NCBI GenBank assembly: GCA_018715445.1
Contig: DVLP01000006.1
Coordinates: 1-6,304 of the forward strand
Source: Candidatus Avipropionibacterium avicola
GTDB lineage: Bacteria; Actinomycetota; Actinomycetes; Propionibacteriales; Propionibacteriaceae
Reading direction: 5' to 3'
DNA: 6,304 nucleotides
The notes under the pieces are model-generated. The model saw only the letters and a list, made by a program, of their open reading frames with translations. It did not search any database and was not told where the DNA came from. Made by a program: the position numbers and the translations under genes. Positions 1 through 4,871 of this stretch are shown piece after piece; position 1 is the first letter of the stretch, and every line of letters begins with the position of its first letter.

Positions 1-1518
1 GTCGACCGCCTCGTACACGTCCTCGGCTGCCGCGACGCCCAGGGCCTGTTCGGCCTGCTCGCGGGTCAGGACACCGTGCGGGTCCACCGCCTCCTGCAGG
101 GTGCCGGCGAACATCGCCGCTGCGGCATCGCTGACCAGGATCGTACGGCGGACGTCCTCGAGCCGGGCGTCGGCCAGGTCGACCTCGCCCAGCCGGACAC
201 CCCAGGCACCGTCCACCAGCTCACGATCCTCGGCCTCGGCCTTGGCGACCCGGTCGCGGCGGCGGTCACGTTCCTTGCGTCCACGTCGGACCAGGTCGTC
301 CTCGGTCTCGGTCGCGATCGGTGTGGTGCGCCGCGGCAGGTAGCGCCCGAGGCGGTCGGCCAGGGCCGCCGAGTCGTCGGGCACCCCGCTCACCACGACG
401 GTGAACTTGCCGGCCGGGATGTGGGCACCGGTCCGCTCGTCGACCAGGTCGGCCGACGGGTCCAGTGGCTGTGGATCGGCTGGTTCGGTCCACGGGGGTT
501 GCTGGCCGAGCACGGCGATGGCCTTGCGGGCCGACACCAGGCTGCGGACCCAGTGCTGCGCGGTCCGGAAGATCATCTGCAGCGGGGTCACCATGAACAC
601 CGCGTAGCCGAAGAAGCTGGTCAGCTGCCCGACGGTGAGGCGTCCGGCCATCACCTCGTGCACGCCGAGCCAGGTCAGCAACACCAGGAACAGTCCGGAG
701 AAGGCGACGCTGGTCCCCTCCAGCAGCGACTGGAAGAGCCCGGCCGAGACGCTGGCACGGCGGGTGTGCTGCGACTGCCCGGCGTAGTTCTCGCCGAAGG
801 TCCGCTCGCCGCCGATCCCGCGCAGGATGCGGAGCCCAGCGACGATGTCGGTCGCCATCGAGGTCAGGTCGCTGTTGCGGGACCGCTCGATCGCCTGCCG
901 GGAGTGCAGGGGCCGCAGCAACGGCAGCGCCGAGGCCAACAGCAGCGGGGACACCACCAGGACCACGACGCCCAGCAACGGCGAGGTGGTGAGGATCAGC
1001 ACCGCCACCACCACGAACCCGACGATCGCCCCGAACAGCGACGAGACGACCTCGGTCAACTGCCCGAACTGGTCCGAGTCGCTGCCGGAGATGCTCAGCA
1101 CCTCACCGGTCGGGGTACGGCGCGGCAGCACGTGGCCGAGCTGGGCCGACTTGCGGGTGACCAGCTTCTGGGTGGCGAACAGCGTGATCAGCCAGGTCCG
1201 TACGACATAAGTGTGGGAGAGCACGCCACCGACCGCGCCGATCGCCATCAGGCCGAGCAGCAGGCCGACCCAGTGCAGCAGCGCGTCACGGTCCCCGGCG
1301 ATCACTCCCTCGTCGATCGCGCGGCCCACCAGCCAGGGTCCGGCGAACTGCGGCAGCAGCCACAGCGCACTCAGCACCGACGACAGCGCGAGCGGGCCCG
1401 CCTGCAGCTTGAACAACCACAGCAGGAACCGCGTCGGGGTACGGGTGTCCGGCACCTGGTCCGAGCGCGGTGTGTACGCGGTGATCCGGGGAGGGAAGTC
1501 CAACATGGCTTGAGACAC
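1..1518 (-). CDS. ABC exporter half-transporter, partial, with degenerate ATP-binding domain
   Basis: This is the N-terminal 506 codons of a fused permease/ATPase of the ABC exporter type; the 3' end lies beyond position 1. Six hydrophobic segments are visible at about residues 43-63, 81-101, 161-177, 181-199, 261-284 and 299-317. The coupling-helix region GEVLSISGSDSDQF (138-151) corresponds to the usual GEVxSRxxxD. The nucleotide-binding domain starts near residue 350. Where Walker A (GxxGxGKS/T) should be, the protein reads SGVPDDSAALADRLGRY from residue 377, with no P-loop lysine. The Q-loop position reads ILVSDAAAAMF (460-470), with no glutamine. Residues 401-432 form a very charged, Arg/Glu/Asp-rich segment. 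Heterodimeric exporters often pair one degenerate and one active half, so a partner gene is likely just downstream, outside the window. Substrate is unknown. I prefer the GTG at 1518 over the ATG at 1506 because a GGTGGGG tract lies 6 nt before it. Signature, Walker B and H-loop are not visible. Confidence 0.9.
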   Translation of the reverse strand, partial: MSQAMLDFPPRITAYTPRSDQVPDTRTPTRFLLWLFKLQAGPLALSSVLSALWLLPQFAGPWLVGRAIDEGVIAGDRDALLHWVGLLLGLMAIGAVGGVLSHTYVVRTWLITLFATQKLVTRKSAQLGHVLPRRTPTGEVLSISGSDSDQFGQLTEVVSSLFGAIVGFVVVAVLILTTSPLLGVVVLVVSPLLLASALPLLRPLHSRQAIERSRNSDLTSMATDIVAGLRILRGIGGERTFGENYAGQSQHTRRASVSAGLFQSLLEGTSVAFSGLFLVLLTWLGVHEVMAGRLTVGQLTSFFGYAVFMVTPLQMIFRTAQHWVRSLVSARKAIAVLGQQPPWTEPADPQPLDPSADLVDERTGAHIPAGKFTVVVSGVPDDSAALADRLGRYLPRRTTPIATETEDDLVRRGRKERDRRRDRVAKAEAEDRELVDGAWGVRLGEVDLADARLEDVRRTILVSDAAAAMFAGTLQEAVDPHGVLTREQAEQALGVAAAEDVYEAVD

Positions 1519-1524
1519 GCTATG

Positions 1525-1533
1525 CCCCACCAC
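1525..1533 (-). promoter_or_regulatory. Ribosome binding site deciding the GTG start of the ABC gene
   Basis: The minus strand reads GTGGTGGGG, then CATAGC, then GTG. The purine-rich tract is 6 nt from the GTG at 1518 but 18 nt from the downstream in-frame ATG at 1506. This favours the GTG and adds four residues (MSQA) to the protein. The match to the anti-Shine-Dalgarno sequence is partial (GGTGGGG rather than GGAGG). Confidence 0.5.
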
Positions 1534-1564
1534 CCACAATCGGCCACTGGATTGCCGACCGAGG

Positions 1565-1574
1565 ACCGTACGGT
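1565..1574. promoter_or_regulatory. Perfect 10-bp palindrome ACCGTACGGT between divergent genes
   Basis: ACCGTACGGT is its own reverse complement and lies in the 145-nt gap between the divergent ABC and bpa genes. On the minus strand it contains TACGGT, which fits a loose TANNNT -10 for the ABC gene, although I see no convincing -35 at 17 nt. It is also one copy of a hexamer (GTACGG/CCGTAC) that is frequent across the window. It could therefore be an operator, part of a promoter, or local sequence style. Confidence 0.25.
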
Positions 1575-1628
1575 GTCGCGCCCGGCTCATCAGCAACGGT
1601 CACGGCCACCGACGCGGAGCCCCGGGGG

Positions 1629-1657
1629 CTGACCCACGGCCCCAGCGGCACTAGGAT
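1629..1657 (+). promoter_or_regulatory. Putative promoter of bpa (leaderless type)
   Basis: CTGACC (1629-1634) and TAGGAT (1652-1657) are spaced by exactly 17 nt; each matches the sigma-70 -35 or -10 consensus at 4 of 6 positions. The -10 ends 6 nt before the ATG at 1664, so transcription would begin at or next to the start codon and give a leaderless mRNA. An AGGA inside the same stretch could act as a weak ribosome binding site if transcription starts further upstream. Confidence 0.55.
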
Positions 1658-1663
1658 CACAGC

Positions 1664-2257
1664 ATGTCGGACAACGAGCGCGAGGACGGGCCCGCCGAGC
1701 CACAGGGCGGCGCCATGGCTGCACGGACCGATGACGGCCGGGTGATCCTGGTGACCCCGGACGGGATGGCCGTGGAAGGCCCGCCGAACGAGGTGTCCGA
1801 CGACGGCGACGCGGGAGCCGAGGACGCAGCCAGCTCCATCGCCGACATGGTCTCGCAGCCCGACAAGGTGATGCGGATCGGCACCATGACCCGCACCCTG
1901 CTCTCGGAGCTCAAGTCCGCTCCCCTCGACGAGGGCAGCCGACAGCGCTTGCGCGACATCCACCGGTCCTCGATCGCCGAGCTCAAGGAGGGCATCAGCC
2001 CGGAGCTGGCCGCCGAGCTCGAGCGGTTGGCCCAACCCTTCGAGGAGGAGACGCCCAGCGAGGCCGAGCTGCGCATCGCCCAGGCCCAGCTTGTCGGCTG
2101 GCTGGAGGGAATGTTTCAGGGGATCCAGACCACGCTGGTCGCCCAGCAGATGGCCAGCCGTGCCCAGTTGGAGCAGATGCGTCGCGCCCTCCCCCAGGGT
2201 GGACACCCCGGCGGCCCGCGCGATCCCGGTTCCGGAAGCAGCGGCATGTACCTGTGA
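1664..2257 (+). CDS. bpa: Bacterial proteasome activator Bpa/PafE
   Basis: This 197-residue protein belongs to the Bpa/PafE family (DUF2587). In mycobacteria these are ATP-independent ring-shaped activators that dock on the 20S proteasome and open its gate for unfolded or damaged proteins. The N-terminal 55 residues are acidic and low in complexity, probably disordered. The helical core runs from about 57 to 175 and contains the family stretches IGTMTRTLLSELK (72-84), LRDIHRSSIAEL (96-107) and ELRIAQAQLVGWLEGMFQGI (135-154). A Gly/Pro-rich linker leads to the extreme C-terminus GMYL (194-197), at the place of the GQYL proteasome-docking motif of the M. tuberculosis protein. That protein is about 174 residues long; the extra length here is mainly at the N-terminus. 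The ATG at 1664 is chosen for its promoter hexamer 6 nt upstream. No proteasome subunit gene is in the window. Family assignment is firm; activity on a 20S proteasome is inferred. Confidence 0.93.
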   Translation: MSDNEREDGPAEPQGGAMAARTDDGRVILVTPDGMAVEGPPNEVSDDGDAGAEDAASSIADMVSQPDKVMRIGTMTRTLLSELKSAPLDEGSRQRLRDIHRSSIAELKEGISPELAAELERLAQPFEEETPSEAELRIAQAQLVGWLEGMFQGIQTTLVAQQMASRAQLEQMRRALPQGGHPGGPRDPGSGSSGMYL

Positions 2258-2268
2258 CCTTGGTCACA
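2253..2268. promoter_or_regulatory. CRP/GlxR-type binding site overlapping the bpa stop codon
   Basis: TGTGACCTTGGTCACA matches TGTGA-N6-TCACA exactly, including the T favoured in the GlxR consensus TGTGANNTNNNTCACA. The two 7-bp arms TGTGACC and GGTCACA are perfect complements around TT. The bpa stop TGA (2255-2257) lies inside the left arm. Its partner would be a cAMP-responsive Crp/GlxR regulator. It sits about 370 nt before the whiB-like gene, far for classical activation, so it might act on a nearer undetected transcript, on bpa readthrough, or not at all. Confidence 0.55.
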
Positions 2269-2437
2269 AGGAGGTATGACACAGCGGCCAGGTGGAACCG
2301 CCACCGGGTACGACACAGGCCTGAGTACCGGCACTGACCGGCCGAGCGGCGCCAGAGCGCGCCGCCACGCCAGCCCACACCCGACGACCCTCTCCGAGTC
2401 GTCCTGGGCGTCACCCCTGCAGACTCACGCTCTCTGA
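2268..2437 (+). other. Exact Shine-Dalgarno complement followed by a 53-codon ORF, doubtful gene
   Basis: AAGGAGGT (2268-2275) is a full complement of the 16S rRNA 3' end, and an ATG (2276-2278) follows at once. From it a 53-codon ORF (MTQRPGGTATGYDTG at its start) runs to TGA at 2435-2437. The distance from ribosome binding site to start is far too short for efficient initiation. The predicted peptide is Ser/Thr/Arg/Gly-rich with no recognisable domain. It could be a regulatory leader peptide upstream of the WhiB gene, a decayed gene start, or chance. The stop codon falls in the first TGAGTA of the repeat array. Confidence 0.15.
2346..2365 (+). terminator. Possible terminator hairpin downstream of bpa
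   Basis: GCGGCGC (2346-2352), loop CAGAGC, then GCGCCGC (2359-2365) form a perfect 7-bp GC stem about 90 nt after the bpa stop. There is no T-tract, so it is at best an I-shaped or factor-assisted actinobacterial terminator; in such GC-rich DNA a short stem may also be chance. Confidence 0.3.
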
Positions 2438-2507
2438 GTACGGATACTCACCCACGGCCTGGTCCCCTACTCATCCAAAGTCGGGTTCATGGCCCTACTC
2501 ATGAGTA
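2421..2507. promoter_or_regulatory. Array of ACTCA/TGAGT elements upstream of the WhiB-HTH gene
   Basis: ACTCA occurs at 2423, 2446, 2469 and 2497, at intervals of 23, 23 and 28 nt. Three copies are TACTCA. The inverse TGAGTA occurs at 2435 and 2502. They combine into an inverted repeat TGAGTA-CGGA-TACTCA (2435-2450) and a perfect 12-bp palindrome TACTCATGAGTA (2496-2507). The 10-mer CCCTACTCAT is repeated directly at 2465-2474 and 2493-2502. The array ends about 130 nt before the ATG of the downstream gene. Repeated, phased, palindromic half-sites in an intergenic region suggest cooperative binding of a dimeric regulator. I do not recognise the motif as that of a named regulator. Confidence 0.6.
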
Positions 2508-2629
2508 TTGATGGCCCACCGGGGCTCTGAAAACCTTGAATCACCAGAGATTGAGGGAACCCCGACACCCTTGAGCTACGTCACAGGCGAGGTCGCCACA
2601 GCGACACACCGAAGACAGCAACAAGATTC

Positions 2630-2633
2630 GGAG
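2630..2633 (+). promoter_or_regulatory. Ribosome binding site of the WhiB-HTH gene
   Basis: GGAG is followed by 7 nt (acacgac) and ATG at 2641. It is one of the few ordinary Shine-Dalgarno starts here and fixes the start of the WhiB-HTH gene, placing the first cluster cysteine at residue 13. A leadered mRNA fits the long upstream region. Confidence 0.6.
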
Positions 2634-2640
2634 ACACGAC

Positions 2641-3207
2641 ATGACTGCACGGCCCTCCACCCCGTCGGCACCGGCCTGTCTGGACGCGAAGGACATCTTC
2701 CAGAGCCCGATGATCGAGGAGCCGCCGACCAGCTCGGCCGGCGCGGCCACCCGCCGCGAGTACGCCGGCCTCGTCCGTCAGGCCGAGAAGGTCTGCGCCG
2801 ACTGCCCGCTGGTCCAGCAGTGCCTCTACGACGCGGTCGTGAAGTTCGACGTCTCGGGCTTCTGCGCCGGCACCACCCGCAAGGAGCGCAACGAGATCCG
2901 CGCCATGCTCGGCGTCCAGGTCGCCCCGGAGGACTTCGACACCCTCGCCGGTGTCACCGCCCGTCACCGTCAGGTCGACCATGACGAGGTGGTACGGCTT
3001 CGCCGGGCCAATCCCCACGAGAGCCTCGAGATGCTGGCTCACCGCCTCGGCTGCTCGCTCTCGACGGTCAAGCGTCACCTGCGCAAGGCCCGCAACCAGA
3101 CCACGGTGACCCCGATCCGCAGGAACACCGCCCCGTCGATGGCCCAGGTCGTCGAGGCCTTCCGCCGGGTCAAGGGTCTGGTGACCCGTACCGCCACCGC
3201 CGCCTGA
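2641..3207 (+). CDS. WhiB-like iron-sulfur protein with C-terminal helix-turn-helix
   Basis: This 188-residue protein joins two DNA-linked domains. Residues 13-87 are WhiB-like: the cluster ligands would be C13, C52, C55 and C61 (CADCPLVQQC), as in Wbl proteins that hold a [4Fe-4S] cluster and usually bind the primary sigma factor. The family's G[V/I]WGG turn is present only as GFCAG (73-77), followed by the usual TTRKER, so the tryptophan is replaced by a fifth cysteine, C75. Residues 113-151 look like a helix-turn-helix of the sigma region 4/LuxR kind: SLEMLAHRLGCSLSTVKRHL, with the central Gly and a basic recognition helix ending LRKAR. The tail (152-188) is basic. Typical Wbl proteins are about 80-130 residues and lack such a domain. 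A GGAG lies 7 nt before the ATG. The gene is monocistronic, between a repeat array upstream and a strong terminator downstream. The role is inferred to be redox- or NO-responsive transcription control; targets are unknown. Confidence 0.85.
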   Translation: MTARPSTPSAPACLDAKDIFQSPMIEEPPTSSAGAATRREYAGLVRQAEKVCADCPLVQQCLYDAVVKFDVSGFCAGTTRKERNEIRAMLGVQVAPEDFDTLAGVTARHRQVDHDEVVRLRRANPHESLEMLAHRLGCSLSTVKRHLRKARNQTTVTPIRRNTAPSMAQVVEAFRRVKGLVTRTATAA

Positions 3208-3213
3208 GCGGCG
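3198..3213 (+). other. Small hairpin across the stop codon of the WhiB-HTH gene
   Basis: CGCCGC (3198-3203) and GCGGCG (3208-3213) form a 6-bp stem whose 4-nt loop CTGA contains the TGA stop. It lies 30 nt upstream of the main terminator hairpin and may add to 3'-end stability of the transcript. In GC-rich coding DNA it may also be incidental. Confidence 0.25.
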
Positions 3214-3244
3214 TCACCCGGCCACCAACCGCCCGCACCCTCCG

Positions 3245-3283
3245 ATGCCGACCGGTCCACCAGGACCGGTCGGCATTGTCGTT
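3245..3283 (+). terminator. Strong terminator hairpin after the WhiB-HTH gene
   Basis: ATGCCGACCGGTCC (3245-3258) pairs perfectly with GGACCGGTCGGCAT (3263-3276), giving a 14-bp stem with a tight ACCA loop. It is followed by TGTCGTT, a weak T-rich tail. Located 38 nt after the stop codon, it should end the WhiB-HTH transcript and insulate the next gene. The stem is near-symmetrical, so it could also act on the opposite strand. Confidence 0.85.
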
Positions 3284-3309
3284 CGACCCACACGCCCGCC
3301 CGTGGCCCC

Positions 3310-3315
3310 TAGCCT
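3310..3315 (+). promoter_or_regulatory. Putative -10 element of the dienelactone hydrolase gene
   Basis: TAGCCT ends 7 nt before the ATG at 3323. No Shine-Dalgarno sequence is present between them, so a leaderless transcript is likely. I see no good -35 at 16-18 nt. The same TAGNNT-to-start geometry recurs at three other genes in the window. Confidence 0.45.
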
Positions 3316-3322
3316 GCTGTCC

Positions 3323-4084
3323 ATGACGGCACTGAGCAGCTGGACCGAGGGTGAGCACACCGCCGATGACCTCACCGGGCGAACATTGAGGTTCCCCACC
3401 TGGCGCAAGGGCACGGGCCCGGGCGTGATCGTGATCCATGAGATGCCCGGTCTGATCCCGGAGGTGATCGACTTCGGCGAGGAGGTCGTGGCGGCCGGCT
3501 TCACCGTGGTGATGCCGAGCCTGTTCGGTCGACCGGGCGCCCCGGCGAGTCTGGCCGAGACCGTACGGGCCTCCCGTCAGGTCTGTGTCCGCAAGGAGTT
3601 CGTCACGCTGGCGACCGGGCGGACCTCACCGGTGGTCGGCTGGCTACGCAGCCTCGCGCGTGAGCTCCACGCCGAGCTCGGCGGTCCCGGGGTGGGCGCG
3701 CTCGGCATGTGCTTCACCGGCGGCTTCGCCCTGGCGATGATGGTGGACGAGGCCGTCGCCGCCCCGGTGCTGTGCCAGCCGTCGGTGCCGTTCCCGGTGG
3801 GTCGACGCCGGGCGGGCGATGTGAACCTCTCCCCGGCGGACCTGTCGGTGGTACGGGAGCGGGCAGCCGGAGGGTGCCGGGTGCTCGGGCTGCAGTACGC
3901 CGAGGACCCGGTGACCGGGACCCGGTTCGACACCTTGGACCGGGAGCTGGGCGAGGCCTTCCTCCGGATCGACTTCGAGGGCAAGGGCCACAGCACCGTC
4001 ACCGCGGATCGTCAGCAGCGCGGTGTCGACCGGGTGTTGTCCTTCTTCAGCGAGGTGCTGGACCCCGACCGTCCGATCAGCTGA
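3323..4084 (+). CDS. Dienelactone hydrolase family protein
   Basis: This 253-residue alpha/beta hydrolase has the layout of the dienelactone hydrolase family (carboxymethylenebutenolidase-like), whose best-known members open the lactone ring of dienelactones in chloroaromatic breakdown. Visible family marks are VIVIHEMPGL (35-44; E40 matches the glutamate that contacts the nucleophile), the nucleophile elbow GALGMCFTGG (125-134) with cysteine C130 in place of serine, D195 in the segment AEDPVTG, and H223 in EGKGHSTVT. Together they complete the Cys-Asp-His triad. The reading frame extends upstream to an ATG at 3245, but that start lies inside the terminator hairpin and would add 26 residues unlike the family; 3323 follows a TAGCCT hexamer and gives the expected length. 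No other aromatic-degradation genes are nearby, so the substrate is unknown and a general cytoplasmic ester or lactone hydrolase is as likely. Confidence 0.88.
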   Translation: MTALSSWTEGEHTADDLTGRTLRFPTWRKGTGPGVIVIHEMPGLIPEVIDFGEEVVAAGFTVVMPSLFGRPGAPASLAETVRASRQVCVRKEFVTLATGRTSPVVGWLRSLARELHAELGGPGVGALGMCFTGGFALAMMVDEAVAAPVLCQPSVPFPVGRRRAGDVNLSPADLSVVRERAAGGCRVLGLQYAEDPVTGTRFDTLDRELGEAFLRIDFEGKGHSTVTADRQQRGVDRVLSFFSEVLDPDRPIS

Positions 4085-4095
4085 ACCACCGGTCG
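4066..4095. terminator. Shared palindromic end of two convergent genes, possible weak bidirectional terminator
   Basis: The hydrolase stop (TGA, 4082-4084) and the HAD phosphatase stop (minus strand, 4079-4077) lie in one perfect palindrome, TCAGCTGA (4077-4084). An outer pair CGACCG (4066-4071) and CGGTCG (4090-4095) could close a larger stem on either strand. There is no T-tract and no room for an independent terminator, so convergent transcripts probably overlap. Confidence 0.3.
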
Positions 4096-4871
4096 AGTTC
4101 GCGGGCGGTGCCGAACGCGTCGAAGGCGTCGGTCACCGCGTCGGCGGAGTCCTTCACCTCGTCCGGGGCCTGGCCCATGGCCACCCCACGCCCGGCCCAG
4201 GTCAACATCTCGATGTCGTTGCGGCCGTCACCGATCGCCAGCACCTGCGACGGGTCGATCCCGTAGTGCTCGACGACGTGGGCCAGCCCTGTCGACTTGT
4301 CGACGCCCTCGGGTGCGATGTCGAGCCAGGCGCTCCAACCGATGAAGTAGCTCACCCCGTGCAGGCCGAGCTGCTGGGCGAGCTCGATGAACTCCTGGTC
4401 GGCCCGCTCCGGGTCACGGATGATCACCCGGGAGACCGGAGCCGCGGAGAGCTCCTCGACGCTCTGCAGTGTCAGCTCCCCGCTGAGTTCGCCCTCGGGG
4501 AAGTGGCCGGTCAGCCGGTAGCCCCGACCGACCTCCTCGACGGCGATCAGGGCCTCCGGGGCAAGCTCCTGGACCCGGGCGATCACGTCGGCAGGATCGA
4601 AGGTGACCTCCTGGCGCACCTCGGCCGGCGGATAGTCGACGACAACGGCTCCGTTCGAGGAGACCGCCAGACCGGGCGGGAGGGACAACTGGTCGAAGAT
4701 CGGCTGGGTGCCGTGCCAGGACCGTCCGGTCGCCAGCACCACCGGCACCCCGGCACGGAGCACCCGGGCGACTGAGTCGTGGACGCCGGGCAGCATCTGG
4801 CCGTACTCGTCGACCAGGGTGCCGTCGATGTCGAGGGCGACCAGGCCGGGGCGCCCACCCTCGAACGTCAT
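4077..4871 (-). CDS. Cof-type HAD-IIB phosphatase
   Basis: This 264-residue protein of the haloacid dehalogenase superfamily, Cof/HAD-IIB type, is a cytoplasmic Mg2+-dependent phosphatase, probably of sugar phosphates, flavin or other small metabolites. All four catalytic motifs are present: DIDGTLVD (14-21; nucleophile D14, acid/base D16), ATGR (47-50), the lysine K192 in GVDKSTG, and [10 protein letters not shown] (214-223) with the metal-binding aspartates. SSNGAVV (71-77) is also typical of the subfamily. The C2-type cap lies between motifs II and III (about 80-180). Its ATG overlaps the serS stop in the sequence ATGA, and GGGG lies 5 nt before the ATG inside the serS end, so translation is coupled to serS. 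Length is normal and nothing is missing. The substrate cannot be read from the sequence; linkage to serS suggests shared expression and does not show a shared pathway. Confidence 0.93.
   Translation of the reverse strand: MTFEGGRPGLVALDIDGTLVDEYGQMLPGVHDSVARVLRAGVPVVLATGRSWHGTQPIFDQLSLPPGLAVSSNGAVVVDYPPAEVRQEVTFDPADVIARVQELAPEALIAVEEVGRGYRLTGHFPEGELSGELTLQSVEELSAAPVSRVIIRDPERADQEFIELAQQLGLHGVSYFIGWSAWLDIAPEGVDKSTGLAHVVEHYGIDPSQVLAIGDGRNDIEMLTWAGRGVAMGQAPDEVKDSADAVTDAFDAFGTARELDRWFS

Larger units (their letters stand above)
2258..2640. other. 383-nt regulatory gap between bpa and the WhiB-HTH gene
   Basis: I see no convincing protein gene here on either strand. From left to right it holds the second half of the CRP-like site (to 2268), an exact Shine-Dalgarno complement at 2268-2275, a GC-rich stem-loop (2346-2365), an array of ACTCA/TGAGT elements (2421-2507) and a leader of about 130 nt before the ATG at 2641. 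The last 150 nt are clearly more A/T-rich than the neighbouring genes, as expected of a promoter and 5' leader. I could not find a pair of -35/-10 hexamers with good spacing in the leader. Confidence 0.7.

Noticed and set aside
1537..1554. Inverted repeat CAATC/GATTG with an 8-nt loop before the ABC gene
   Set aside because: The arms are only 5 bp and there is no supporting repeat or known motif; too weak to list as an operator.
76..1632. Plus-strand open frame of 518 codons opposite the ABC transporter
   Set aside because: It is rich in Gln, His, Arg and Gly with no domain sense. It is the antisense shadow of the minus-strand exporter, whose translation shows clear transmembrane helices and NBD features.
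1520..2206. Minus-strand 228-codon frame over bpa
   Set aside because: It is the antisense shadow of bpa, which matches a known family along its whole length on the plus strand.
2508..2984. Plus-strand 158-codon frame overlapping the WhiB-HTH gene
   Set aside because: It is in another frame from the WhiB-HTH gene, is Arg/Pro/Gly-rich in its second half, and has no ribosome binding site; the overlapping frame has conserved cysteines and an HTH.
3245..3322. Upstream extension of the hydrolase to the ATG at 3245
   Set aside because: That ATG lies in the first bases of the 14-bp terminator stem, has no ribosome binding site, and would add 26 residues not expected for the family.
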